Assembly: GCA_903887415.1 (NCBI GenBank)
Contig: CAISPO010000013.1
Span: 1-53,598 of the forward strand
Reading direction: 5' to 3'
DNA length: 53,598 nt
Origin: an uncultured Bacteroidota bacterium
Lineage (GTDB): Bacteria; Bacteroidota; Bacteroidia; Chitinophagales; Chitinophagaceae
Below, piece by piece: positions 9,218 through 20,600 of the stretch; the stretch's first letter is position 1, and each line of letters opens with the position of its first letter. The position numbers and the translations under genes are program-made. The notes under the pieces were generated by a model. It searched no databases. It was given only the letters and a program-made list of their open reading frames with translations, and had not been told where the DNA came from.

Positions 9218-9985
9218 TTATTGTTTGATTGTCGGTATTTTTTTAAAAAAGTATATTCTTCGAAGATCATCTGACGTAACGCTGACGTTACCATCTGCGT
9301 CAAATGCTATCCCTTCCGGATTGAGCACATCTATTTTATAATATTCTTTGATCGCATACGTAATCGGGTCACATTTGAAAATCGTTTCATCAAGATTGCT
9401 GAGCAGATACATATCTCCATTATACCATCGTGAGCCAGACATATCCCGCGCACCATCAAAGGAGTGCCGGTCAATCTCTTTAAAATCATCATTGTATTCT
9501 ATGATCACTACAGGCGCCTGTGAAACGAGTATAAAACATTTTTTGGTAACGTTATAGGTAATTGATTCAAAAGCCTTATTTGACGCTCCGCCCCAGGTCA
9601 TATTGTAGGTTCGCACAAGCGAGAGATCATTTTTTCTGAACTTATATACCTTCCGGGGTTTTTCATCTGATACATACACGAAACTATCAGTGACTTCCAC
9701 ACCTTCAAAATCCATTCCTTCTTCACTTGCCCTGCGAATAATTTTTCCGCTCAGATCACATTCAAAAAGTATCCCATGATCGCTAACTATGAAAAAATGC
9801 TTACTGTCTTTATCATAAACTATATCAGAAGGTTCCGGTATCTTACCTAAAGACTTGAAACTTTCAAACTTAAATTTGCAATGAGGCGTATTATCTTTTT
9901 TCCAGGAACACAAAAAAATGGAAACGGCGAAGAAAACACACTTCATTAGTATGCGTACTAAAAAAAAACGTGGTGTTTTGAACAT
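9218..9985 (-). CDS. SdiA-regulated-type beta-propeller protein
   Basis: The 255-residue product has an N-terminal hydrophobic segment (MKCVFFAVSIFLCSW) that may be a signal peptide or anchor; the Met at residue 14 is an alternative start. The body carries propeller blades typical of the SdiA-regulated/esterase-like phytase group: GKIPEPSDIVYDKDSKHFFI, GMDFEGVEVTDSFVYVSDE, ESITYNVTKKCFILVSQ and NPEGIAFDADGNVSVTSDD. The name of the family comes from a Salmonella/E. coli gene and implies no SdiA here. It leads the operon containing the porin. Predicted to act outside the inner membrane; the ligand is unknown. Confidence 0.75.
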   Translation of the reverse strand: MFKTPRFFLVRILMKCVFFAVSIFLCSWKKDNTPHCKFKFESFKSLGKIPEPSDIVYDKDSKHFFIVSDHGILFECDLSGKIIRRASEEGMDFEGVEVTDSFVYVSDEKPRKVYKFRKNDLSLVRTYNMTWGGASNKAFESITYNVTKKCFILVSQAPVVIIEYNDDFKEIDRHSFDGARDMSGSRWYNGDMYLLSNLDETIFKCDPITYAIKEYYKIDVLNPEGIAFDADGNVSVTSDDLRRIYFFKKIPTIKQ

Positions 9986-10238
9986 TCGTGCGAAAGTCCG
10001 CCTTCAATGTTAATTGAATATTATCATAGGGTTAACTGTAATTGAACAAGTCATTAGAAGACAATGGCTTCAGATATTCAGGAAACATTTAGGTAATGCT
10101 GTGGTAATATTGGCGTAACATAAGAAGTAGTCCTTTGTGTATATTTTTCCATGCGCCATTTTTTATGATTTGGGAAAAGAAATGACTTTTATCCTTTTAT
10201 AGCACAAAAACTATAGTATTTTTTACTCCTAAGCCAAG

Positions 10239-11603
10239 ATGATCAACATGAAGCGTTTTGTTTCTACAGTTTTGTATATAGTGACAAGTTTCACCGTGTT
10301 TGCCCAAAAGGATACAGTACGGGTGATGGCATATAATTCGCTTTATTATGGCAGCGGCTGTCAGGGCCCAAGTGGTTTGTATCATGGGTACCTCAAAACG
10401 ATTGTAGCATATACAAACCCGGATATTCTTTCCCTTGAAAAAATGGGCGCTATAAAAGCCGCCGCAGACGATAAATATGGTACTGCTCCTGTTGGTTTTG
10501 CAGATTCTATAGTTCGTTACGCGCTTGATGCGGCCTTCCCTGGCAGGTATGCGCATTGCCCTTTTACAAATGGTGCAAGAGGCAATAATATGTCGGTAAT
10601 CTTTTACGATCAGCGGAAATTAGGATTTGTGTCTATTGTTTCTTCATACGTCAATATCACGGATTTCAATACCTATAAATTGTATTATAAAGATCCCAAC
10701 TTATCCCGAACACACGATACTACTTTTTTGTATGTAATACCCAACCATGATATGTCTGGCGACGAAAACGAAAAAGTAAGAGGCATACAGATCAGTGAGG
10801 TGATGCGGCATACAAAAGAGCATTTTTCCCGACTGCCAAATATGATAAATATGGGAGATTTTAACGTGCGAAATTCCGATGAAGCCTTTTATCAAACGCT
10901 TACCAACCCGGATGATACCAATTTCCAGTTTTTTGATCCCCCTTTCTTCCCAGACCATAAATTTAAGTATCCTGCCAACTGGGATCATAACCCTGAATAT
11001 TCAGCTTATTTCACAACTTCTACAAGAGTATCTGCAACGGTACCTAACCCATGCGGCACGGGCGGTGGTGGGAAAAACTGGTACGACCATATTTTCCTCT
11101 CATCATGGATCGTTAACAATGTGAACTACATAAGGTATATACCCAATTCATACCGCACAATAGGAAATGACGGACAAAGGTTCAAGGTATCCGTCAACGA
11201 TAAAAATGTGCATGTAAATACGTCTGCCCCGCAAAATGTAATAGAGGCGCTGTACCAGATGTCGAATAAATACCCGGTGATGGTGGACCTGGAAGTTACA
11301 ATGAATGGAACTGGTAAGAGTGTTCCGGATCCCGAAATGGTGGGTGTAAGCGCCGGGGCTAAAGAAGATGTTTCAGTTACCACACCTGTGGGTGATAAGT
11401 TGGTGATGCACTTTCCTAAGGATATGATAGGGCAGGAGATAACGGTGGAATGTTTTGCCGGAGGTGAATCGAAGATGAAGAAAACAGTGATCGTAAACGA
11501 TACCGAAATGCAGATAAAATGCAAATTAGCGCCAGGGAATTACACTTTGAAAATAGTTGGTCATCATAACACCATTGTTGATATAAGTTTCACCAAAGAG
11601 TGA
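10239..11603 (+). CDS. secreted endonuclease/exonuclease/phosphatase-fold protein
   Basis: The 454-residue product has a signal peptide (MKRFVSTVLYIVTSFTVFAQ; the Met at 10248 is an equally good start). The EEP fold is shown by RVMAYNSLYYG near the N-terminus, NPDILSLEKMG (acidic metal ligand), NMGDFNVRNSDE (the DxN motif) around residue 207, and YDHIFLS (the DH pair) around residue 283. The last 80 residues (VTTPVGDKLVMHFPKDM, then KLAPGNYTLKIVG) look like a T9SS type A sorting domain, so surface delivery by type IX secretion is likely. Substrate is unknown; extracellular DNA or phosphoesters are plausible. Confidence 0.75.
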   Translation: MINMKRFVSTVLYIVTSFTVFAQKDTVRVMAYNSLYYGSGCQGPSGLYHGYLKTIVAYTNPDILSLEKMGAIKAAADDKYGTAPVGFADSIVRYALDAAFPGRYAHCPFTNGARGNNMSVIFYDQRKLGFVSIVSSYVNITDFNTYKLYYKDPNLSRTHDTTFLYVIPNHDMSGDENEKVRGIQISEVMRHTKEHFSRLPNMINMGDFNVRNSDEAFYQTLTNPDDTNFQFFDPPFFPDHKFKYPANWDHNPEYSAYFTTSTRVSATVPNPCGTGGGGKNWYDHIFLSSWIVNNVNYIRYIPNSYRTIGNDGQRFKVSVNDKNVHVNTSAPQNVIEALYQMSNKYPVMVDLEVTMNGTGKSVPDPEMVGVSAGAKEDVSVTTPVGDKLVMHFPKDMIGQEITVECFAGGESKMKKTVIVNDTEMQIKCKLAPGNYTLKIVGHHNTIVDISFTKE

Positions 11604-11760
11604 AAAATTAAGTACTGTGGCGGGATAAGGCGAAAACAGATTCTTTTTTCAGGTTCCTTTTTAATTTCTGATACTTTCAATACATTTGTTATTCAGTGTA
11701 AGGCGCGGTATGGTTGTGTAAGGCGCTATTTTTCATGTTTGAATATCAAGGCAACGCAAT

Positions 11761-12267
11761 ATGGATAAGAGAATTCTTTTGATAATTGCCCTCTGCAATG
11801 CTGCGGCGATTTCTATATTTTTTTACAAGAAGGCGTCAGCGGCTCATGCAGCACCCTCTGCTCATTTTTTTATTGACAAAGACAAGGTATATGTTGGAGA
11901 CAGCGTGACATTTACCGATAACACACAAGGCGCAACAAGCTGGAAATGGGATTTCGGAGATAAGGAACCAAGTTTTAAGCCTAAGGGCACACATACTTTC
12001 CTTGAACCGGGCATGCACAAGGTTACGCTTACCATCAGCGGTTCATCATATGGCCCGCTCGTGGATTCCTCGAGGGAAATATTAGTAATGGCAGCCGCAC
12101 CTAAGATCCCGGTTGATACTGCGAAACCAGTAGTGGAAGCGCCCAAACCGGAAAAGAAAGCCCCTGCACCCGAAGCTCATAACAAACCGCACCCACATCC
12201 TCATTCCAGCGGAGGAGATGATGCACTGCCCACAGATAGCGGGCCGACCGAGGTCAAACAGAAATAG
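11761..12267 (+). CDS. membrane-anchored PKD-domain protein
   Basis: The 168-residue product has a single N-terminal hydrophobic segment (ILLIIALCNAAAISIFF) and then one PKD fold at residues 38-112, with VYVGDSVTFTDNTQGATSWK, WDFGD and HTFLEPGMHKVTLTISG. The tail is Pro/Ala/Lys-rich with a His-Pro run (PHPHPHSSGG). It is likely anchored in the inner membrane or exported, with the PKD domain acting in protein or carbohydrate contact. Its position between a secreted nuclease-like gene and the giant repeat gene gives no firm clue. Confidence 0.7.
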   Translation: MDKRILLIIALCNAAAISIFFYKKASAAHAAPSAHFFIDKDKVYVGDSVTFTDNTQGATSWKWDFGDKEPSFKPKGTHTFLEPGMHKVTLTISGSSYGPLVDSSREILVMAAAPKIPVDTAKPVVEAPKPEKKAPAPEAHNKPHPHPHSSGGDDALPTDSGPTEVKQK

Positions 12268-12759
12268 AAACCCATAAACGGCATTTGGGAAAATAACTGA
12301 TTTACTTCTGGTGAGGATGTGCTGATTGTGCAGTACGCTTGCTATCCCTTATTTGTTTCATGCCATTTTCTTATAAGCTGTGAAGGTTGCCTTCTTCAAG
12401 TGTGCCCAATTTGCGCCTATCTGTTCGGTTTCCGCTGCCTTCAGGCCTGCCCTGTAATTTTTGTATTATATCGCGTGGACATTAAATTTACACCAAAGTC
12501 TCGTGTCTTTCCGAGCCGCGCTTTAGTGCCTGTGCTCTAGCCGTGGTGACGCAATTTCGCGATTCGCAACTGCATTATCTGCGTAGCTTAAAAGTCTATT
12601 TGGTATAAGGCAAAAGATGTGGGTACACAACCGTTCAGACTGGCTACAAAAATCGTGAACTCCTACCCGTTTTAACCCAATACAGCAATCGGAATTCCCG
12701 TATAAACGAACAGGGCAGATTTCTAAGAAACCTGCCCTGTATATGAACTGCGAATGTAA
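12268..12759. other. 492-bp intergenic region between convergent genes
   Basis: No credible ORF, tRNA or other RNA gene was recognised. The only structure seen is the terminator at 12710-12740. A short stretch around 12560-12680 (CTGCGTAGCTTAAAAG) superficially recalls structured RNA but lacks any identifiable tmRNA or tRNA ends. Confidence 0.5.
12710..12740 (-). terminator. terminator of the OmpA-family gene
   Basis: The arms ACAGGGCAG (12710-12718) and CTGCCCTGT (12732-12740), with a nested TTTCT/AGAAA pair inside, lie 19 bases beyond the end of the minus-strand gene at 12760. The T-run on the minus side is modest. Confidence 0.7.
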
Positions 12760-14601
12760 CTACTTGCTGATAGGCATCAGTAAGCGCATTTCAATACGCC
12801 TGTTCTTAGCCCTGTTTTCCGGGGTGTCGTTAGCAATGATCGGATCAGCCTTGCCCATACCGCTGATGATTACCCTTGTTTTGCTTACGCCTTTATATAC
12901 CAGGTATTTCTGTACCATTTCCGCACGCGCAAACGAAAGCATCATATTGCTCTGATAAGAGCCCACGTCATCAGTGTGGCCGCTTATATATACAATAAGC
13001 GATTGGTCTTTCTTCAGGTGCTCGGCCACTTCATCCAGGGTGGGGTAGTCGCTGTCGGAGATGTCGGCTTTCTTATAATCGAAGTTGATCACGCTCTTTG
13101 ACAGCTCTATATGCGATGGCTGGTAGTTAACCATTGGGCTTGACTCGCCCGCTGCAGCCAAAATGGATGTTCTCTGAGAAGAATCGGTAGGGCAGCCGTG
13201 GAATTTCTTTAGGCCGGCTACATCGGGGCAAAGGTCATCATCGTCAGCTACGCCGTCTCCATCCCTGTCGGGGCAGCCTGCTGTAGCCCATGTGCCCGGC
13301 TGGTCAGGACAGTGGTCTATATCATCCGGCACGCCATCTCCATCGCGGTCGGGGCAGCCCGCTGTTTGCTTGGTTCCCTTTTCATATGGGCAGCGGTCTT
13401 CCTTATCCGGAACACCATCTCCATCGGTATCAGGGCAGCCATTAAATTCGGCAAGGCCAAATACAAGCGGGCACTCATCAGATCTATCAGGTACGCCATC
13501 AGCATCTATATCTCTTGGTGCGCCTATGAAAAACCGCAACCCGACAGTAACCCCATAGGACTGTGCGGTAACTTGTTTCGCAGCATCTGTCAGTGAGCTA
13601 TAGTTGCCTATGGTATTAGTGATCTGGTAACCATTGGTTTCAGCAGTTGGGTTTTTGAACGTCTGGTAATTGTAATATCCGCCGATGTTCGCAGTCATCC
13701 GGTAGTTAAGCTGGTAAGAAACTCCCGCCTGAATTAAAAACCCGATGCCAAATGGATTGTAGTGTGTAGTTTGAGACTTATTTGTCGGCGATTGGTTAAG
13801 ACCTACATTGTATCCACGGCCCTTAATCGTATTAAAATATAAATTTAACGTGTCTGCGTTGACTGGAGCGGGGTGATTAGCGTTATATGCTGCCTGCGTT
13901 ACCAGCCAGTCGTTACTGGCAGGCACACTACCATTGTCATACACACTATAGCCATCGCCTGTAAATTTGTATATCGCTTCATAGTCAAATGCCGCATTTG
14001 TGTTGGTCGTATTTGTTGATACAATGTTGATCATTGGCCCGGCCTCGGCAAAAAAGCCCCATTCTTTTGAAAACTGGTGCTTGTACTTAGCCAGGATCGG
14101 TATGCTCAGCGCTGAGCTTCTCACATTTTCTGTTACGGGATTATGTGAGGTAATTAATTGCCGGAAAGTATCTGCGACATTATTCCTTACAGGAAGCAGC
14201 GTATCATACGATTTGTATTCAACATGAAACGGCCCGCCCATTGTCACATTGTAGCTTTGACTGCTGGAATACAGCAGCCCGATACCAATACCCCAGTGCC
14301 GTTTTTCCCCGAAGAAATAACCGATGTGGAAATCACCGCCAACTGCAGTCGTATTTGACATCTTTATGGCCGGAGCTGACGATAAACTTGTGATAATACT
14401 GGGGTAAGCTGTTGGTGTATTCATATTCGCAAACGTACCGTTGTTGGCCAGTACCCCATATTTTAAATTGAAATCAAGGCAAAACCTCGGCAGCAATTCA
14501 TCATAGGTTTTCAGCAAATGGCGGGCGCCGGTTGAATCCTGTGCCTGTGTTGTTGTTACAGAGGCCAGGCCGATGCATAAAATAAGCAGTGTATGTTTCA
14601 T
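12760..14601 (-). CDS. OmpA-family protein with N-terminal barrel, TSP3 repeats and OmpA C-domain
   Basis: The 613-residue product has a signal peptide ending at TQAQ. Residues about 25-370 form an outer-membrane beta-barrel (HIGYFFGEKRHWGIGIGLLY, VGLRFFIG). Residues about 372-475 hold thrombospondin type 3 calcium-binding repeats (DADGVPDRSDECP, DTDGDGVPDKEDRCP, DRDGDGVPDDIDHCP, DRDGDGVADDDDLCP). Residues about 505-613 hold an OmpA-like peptidoglycan-binding domain (INFDYKKADI, YISGHTDDVGSYQSN, NRRIEMRL). It should tether the outer membrane to the cell wall. It lies 24 bases downstream of the giant T9SS cargo gene on the same strand, so the two are probably cotranscribed and may be functionally linked. 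Confidence 0.9.
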   Translation of the reverse strand: MKHTLLILCIGLASVTTTQAQDSTGARHLLKTYDELLPRFCLDFNLKYGVLANNGTFANMNTPTAYPSIITSLSSAPAIKMSNTTAVGGDFHIGYFFGEKRHWGIGIGLLYSSSQSYNVTMGGPFHVEYKSYDTLLPVRNNVADTFRQLITSHNPVTENVRSSALSIPILAKYKHQFSKEWGFFAEAGPMINIVSTNTTNTNAAFDYEAIYKFTGDGYSVYDNGSVPASNDWLVTQAAYNANHPAPVNADTLNLYFNTIKGRGYNVGLNQSPTNKSQTTHYNPFGIGFLIQAGVSYQLNYRMTANIGGYYNYQTFKNPTAETNGYQITNTIGNYSSLTDAAKQVTAQSYGVTVGLRFFIGAPRDIDADGVPDRSDECPLVFGLAEFNGCPDTDGDGVPDKEDRCPYEKGTKQTAGCPDRDGDGVPDDIDHCPDQPGTWATAGCPDRDGDGVADDDDLCPDVAGLKKFHGCPTDSSQRTSILAAAGESSPMVNYQPSHIELSKSVINFDYKKADISDSDYPTLDEVAEHLKKDQSLIVYISGHTDDVGSYQSNMMLSFARAEMVQKYLVYKGVSKTRVIISGMGKADPIIANDTPENRAKNRRIEMRLLMPISK

Positions 14602-14625
14602 TTCAGAAGTTTTAATGGTGGTGAA

Positions 14626-17600
14626 TTAGTTTTTGATGAATTTAGCTACAGCCACTTTTATTCCGTTTTTCCTGCACTCAATTATATAGTAGCCTGGGCT
14701 GAAGTTTTCAACAGATAGCTGCGTGATATTACTTGTATTGGATGCAGTCATCAGTTTCCGCCCGGTAATATCAAAAATATCAGTTGAGAAATCACCACCG
14801 CTTACATCGCCAAGATCGATATTGATGATCGTTTGGGCCGGGTTAGGGTAAACACGCAGGGATATTGGCGCCTGTTCCGTGGTTGCGCGCAATCTGGTAC
14901 TGCCGGGAGTTATGTAATAAGATTTTTGAGGGCAGCCATTATGTATCACCTCTACCCAGTAGTACAGGTTGTTGGTATCCGGCTTGGGATTATAGTAGCT
15001 TTGATTGATCTCATTCGGAAGAACAACAGAACGTAACGAAGCTATTGAATCATACCCCCATTTGTAACCATTAGGCGTATCAACATTATTTTTTTCACAA
15101 ATAAACAGGCCGTTACGGTACAAAATAGTAGCTGGCGCGTCCGCTGGAGTACCGTTCACTTTTATTGAAACAGAGCTGTCGCTGTAACACGTAAATGTTG
15201 CGACGTGTGCAGATACCGTTACAACACTGGTAACCCCGGCAGAATCAAACGAAACCAAAATATTCCTGTTTACCTCGGCCGTGTTGGTGTCATAAACCGT
15301 TGCGTGGGTTGCCGTCCATTCATATAGCACTAGCGATGCGTCAGCGGGTGCATTGGCACTGAAATTCTGGAAAAACGTATTGGCGCAGAGTGATGTATCG
15401 GCCGAAAGCGTAATAAAAGGTTTTTCCGGGCGTGGGTTTACGGTAAATACAACATTTGTATCGCTTATGCATCCGCGTGATTTGAGTGTAAACGGATAAA
15501 TAACATAATCCCTCGTCAGCAGATGGTTTGACGAGATGGAATCATTTACAGCACCCGATGAATCAGCAGGTGAAGGGCTGAATGAGCCGGTAATACTCGC
15601 ATCAAAAGATGGCCTCGACCAGTAGAACTTGGTCAATGCAGTGGAAGACGCTGCATTGTAAGGGAAGCGGCCTTCGCTGCACATGGCTAGCGTATCACTG
15701 CTCCTCAGTTTAGGAATTGGATTTACACTTACCGTTATGAGATGAGAAGGCCCCGGACATCCTAAGTTTGACGTAGGAGAGATGCTGAATGTTACAGTGC
15801 CGATTGTACTGTTGCCGGTATTGGTCAGAACAGGAGCGATGGTGTTCGTTAACGTGCCAGAATTGTTATCAGAGAAAGCTCCGCTGGTGTCCGATACCTG
15901 CCAGTTGCAGATACTGGGTGTAGAGGTTAAATTCACCAGGTTAATATTTATTCCCGGATTAAGGCCACTGCAAATCGCTGTATTGCCGCCTGTAATAACA
16001 GGAAGAGGATTTACCGAAACGGTTATTAACGCCGGGCTACCAAAACAGCCTAACAATGATCTTGGGGTTACGCTATAGACCACAATATTTGAAACACTGT
16101 CGCTGAGATTGTGCAACAAGTCATTTATTGTGTCTGTTACTGCAACAGTAGTTGATCCTCCGGTCACCCTGTGTTCAAAAGTTTGTACCCACTTAAAAGT
16201 TGAATTGGCATCAGTTGACGACAACAAAGCAATGCCAAGTCTGGTGTCGCTGCATGTGCTTTGGCTTAGCGTTGTGGTTACATTGGGTGCGGGGTTCACA
16301 ACCACCGCAATTTTTGTAGTCGAGTCTGGAATACACCCGATGTGGGATGTTGGAAGCACGGTATATATAATTACACCCAGTACAGCAGAGTTGGGGTTCG
16401 TCAGAACATCGTTGATAAGCGGAGTGGTGTTGGCAGATGCGCCTGTGATGCCGCCTGGGTCAAAGCTTTGGCCCCAGGCAAAAGTGGCGTCTGGCCCTGT
16501 GCTGGCCACCAGGTTAATATCAAGACCTACGCCGCTGCATACCGTATCAGCGAAAGCGCTGGTTATTACGGGGGTAGGGTTAACAACCACGTTGATCGTG
16601 GTCAAAGTTAAAGAAACGCAGGCGCCTGAATTCGAGGTTGCCCTTATTGTATCGATAACGTTGCCAGGAACAGTGTTGCTTATATTATGCAGCAGGTCAT
16701 TGATCAGAGAGGTGTTGTTTCCGGTTGTTGCATTGATAACACCGCTAACTGTGTTCGCTCCCCAGGCAAATGTAGAGGCTGTGCTGGCAGTAAGGGTAAT
16801 ATTAGGGCTTACATCGCTGCAGGTACTTGCAGACGTAGCATTAGTAACTACGGGGGAGGGATTAACAACGACAGTTATGGCCGTAGGTACACTGGTGCAG
16901 CTGCCTATTGCAGATATAGCGGTCACATTATATACCACCGTTCCAGGTGAAGACGGGCTAGGATTGAATAGTGTATCCACAATAGGCCCGCTTCCTCCAT
17001 TGGCGCCGGCGATCGCCCCGGTGATTGTTCCGACAGTCCAGTTAAAAGTGCCTTCTGGATATGTGCTTGATGCAAGAGGAATACTAAGCTGAGCGCTGTT
17101 GCAAACGCTGGCGCTGGTTGCAGTTGTAACAACCGGAGAAGGATTTACTACAACTGACAGCGGAAATATCGGCCCGACACATCGCCCTATTGTTGACGTA
17201 GGAGTAATCAGGTATTGCACACTTCCGGCGCTGGAATGGCTGCTATCAGTTAATGGCTGATTAATGACCGTTCCTACATCTGGATATGCGACTCCGATCG
17301 ATCCAAATATGGTACCAATAGTCCAGGAGTAATTGCTCGAATCAGTTGCAGTAATGGAGTAAGATGTGCTTGTATTGCTGCATATGGTAATATTTGAGGC
17401 AGATGTTACAAGCGGTGTCGGATTAACGCTAACAGTTATTGTTGCTACAGAAGCCGCCGTGCATGATCCATTTGCCGCCGTGGAAGTAGGAATAACGGTA
17501 TAAATAACTGTGCCTTGAGCGCTATGGTCAGAATTTACCAAAAGATCAGTTATTGACGGTGAAGCGACGTTAGTATTATATCCTGTTATAGTGCCTGTTG

Positions 17601-20600
17601 ATACAAAGTTTTCCCCCCACACAAAATTGCTGGCCAGTCCGCCGATTGTAGTCAGGTTTATGCCGAGAGCAGTACCGCTGCAGACTGTAGCGGAAGACGC
17701 TGACATTGCCGGTAATGGATTAACAGTCACGGTTACCAGCGATGATGAACCGGCACATCCCCCTACGGTTGATGTTGGAGTTACACTATACGTCAAGGTG
17801 CCGAAGGTACTATTGCTTGGGTTGGTCAAAGGATCTGTGATCGTTGTCCCGCTGCCTGCGGTACCGCCGGATATACTTCCCGCGCTCTCAACCGTCCACG
17901 TAAAACTACTTGGCGTACTTGGGTTCAGCGGCAATGAAAGGCCGCTGCCGCTGCATACGGACGTGCCGCCACTTTGCAGGACAGGAGATGGGTTAACGTT
18001 TACGGTCACGATTGATGATATGCCCAGGCAAGAGCCTGTTGAGGAAGTAGGCGTAACAGAATATAGTACGCTTGCAACAGCGGAATTACTGGTATCGGTT
18101 AATGTCTGGATGAAATTGCTGCCGCCGCCGCCAGACGCGCCGAGGGTAGTTCCAGGATCGATAACAGTCCAGGCAAAGTTGCTGCCGGTGGTGCTTGCAG
18201 TGGATGCAGTAAGCGGAATATTAACGGAGCTACAGGTAGTTGCGATAAGCGTAGATGTCATTACAGGAGTAGGATATACACTTACCGTAACAGTGGTGGG
18301 CGTAGCAGCGGTGCAAGAGCCTATGCTTGCCGGCGAAGTGGGCAGCACGGTATATGTGGCCGTACCAATGTTCGTGTGGCTTGTGTTGGATAGGATGTCA
18401 GTGATCGTAGTTGTTCCGTTGGTACCCCCTGAAATACCGGATGATTCGGACGTCACCCCCCATGTAAATGTACTGCCGGTTATAGTTGCGGCAAGCCCGA
18501 TATTCATGGCAATACCGCTGCAGATAGCTTGTGATGTAGGTGTGCTAACTCCAGGCAATGGATTAACGGTTACCGTTATCAGCGATGAGGCGCCGGTACA
18601 GCCAACCGAACCAGAAGAAGTTGGAGTTACACTATAGGTCAAAAAGCCTGGTGTTGTATTGCTGGAATTGACTAAATAATCGGTGATTGTTGTTCCGGCG
18701 ACGGTGGATCCATGCCCCCCTGTCATTCCCCCGGTATTCGCAACGGTCCAGGTGAAATTACTTGAAGTGCTTGATTCGAGGTTAATGGTAAGCAGCGATC
18801 CGCTGCACACAGACTGGCCACCATTTGATACAGAAGGCGCAGGGTTTACACTTACCGTTACAACGCTGCCGATACCCAGGCAGGCGCCGGTTACAGACGT
18901 TGGCGTTATCGTGTACTGAGCAGTTGCTACAACTGAATTGCTTCCGTTCGACAGGCTCTGAATGAAGTTGTTCCCGCTTCCGTCAGAAGCGCCGGAAATG
19001 GTCCCGGTTGTAGCGCCGGCCGTCCATACAAATGTATTTCCTGTCGTGCCCGCTGTAGAAGAAGTAAGTGGCAAATTAACAGCACCGCAGGTAGTTACTG
19101 TGTTTGTAGAAGTCATCACGGGTGTTGGGTTTACGGTTACTGTGACCAGCGTCGGTGCCGCTGAGAGGCAAGAACCAATGCTGCTTGGAGAAGTGGCCCG
19201 TACAGAATAGACAGCCTTGCCGGGCGAAGTAGGGTTAGAGTTCAGCAAAACATCATTGATCGTAGCGGTTAGGCCACTTGTAGCGCCGGTAATACCGGAC
19301 TGTTCAGAACTTTCGCCCCATGTGAAGGTGCTTCCGGGTATAGAGGCGGTAAGGCCGATATTCAGTTGGATACCGCTGCAGGTACTCTGTGAGGTGGAGG
19401 TAGTAACACTCGGCAAGGGATTGACCGTCACCGTAACAAATACTGTTGAGCCGGAGCAGCCCCCCGATGAGGATACCGGGGTTACATTATATACCTGGGT
19501 TCCATAAGCCGTATTGCTGGAGTTGTTCAGCGTGCCCGTGATGATAGTGCCAGACCCGGAACTGGCGCCGGATATGCCGCTTGATGCAGTGCCCACCGTC
19601 CAGTTAAAATTGGCGGAAGCAGTGGACGTTAATGGTATGCTGAGCGGTAAGCCGCTGCACACGCTCACATTCGTTTGGCTCGTTAACGCCGGCCCGGGGT
19701 TAACCGTTACTGTTATAGTTTCAGATGATCCGGAACATCCCCCGGTCTGGGATGTAGGCGTTACTATGTACTGTACGCTTCCCGGTGTGCTGTTGCTGGT
19801 GTTTGCCAGTGTTTGGTTTATTGTGCTGCCACTGCCGTTGGATGCGTTGCTGATGCTTGTTGGAAACGGTGAAATAGTTCCTATTGTCCAGCTAAAATTG
19901 CTTGGGGCGCTTGCAGTAAGTGGTAAACTTAATGCGCCACAGGTGGTAGCGGAAGTTGTTGCTGTCATAACGGGTGTCGGGTTCACGGTAATCACAACGG
20001 AGGCCGTAACGCCAGGACAGTTTAAAACTGCGGAAACAGGGGTAACGAGATATTGAAGCGTGTTAGCTGTTGAATTGCTCGCATTGGTCAGTGCATCGGT
20101 TATTTCACCACCTGAACTTGCCGAGAAACCGGAAATATTATTTCCGGGGTTCGATCCAATAGTCCACGATATGTTACTTGGTGTAGTTACATTAAGAAAC
20201 AGATCAACCGTACCGCCGCTGCAAATACTCTTGCCGGTTACAGTTATAGTTGGGGTGGGGTTTACAGCTACCGGGGTTGTAGTATAGGTTGTACTGGTGC
20301 AGCCGGTGCCGGTATAGGTGACAGTAACACTATAAATGCCCGCGCCTGCCGTAGTAACGCTTGCAATAGTTTTCGAATTGGCTGCGGTTGTTGTAGTTGC
20401 TAAGGCAGGCCCCGACCAGTTGTAAGAGATCACAGAGCCGTTTCCAAATGCACCGGCTGCAGTTAATATTACCGGGTTGGTCGAGCAATAGGTGGACATA
20501 TCGGATGTGATGCCGGTTAAGGTGGGTATGTTGCTTACACTTGCGTTAGTGGTATTGAAAGCGGAACAACCATTGTTGTCAGTTGCGGTCACCGTATAAA

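Noticed and set aside
12550..12690. Possible tmRNA or other structured RNA
   Set aside because: CTGCGTAGCTTAAAAG looked like part of a tmRNA tag region, but neither the acceptor-stem ends nor a CCA-type 3' end could be found.
16109..17092. Long plus-strand ORFs opposite the giant repeat gene (also 17591-18637, 19514-20056 and others)
   Set aside because: They are the complement of low-complexity Thr/Ser/Val-rich repeats, have no family resemblance or starts with signals, and lie entirely within a far better supported gene.
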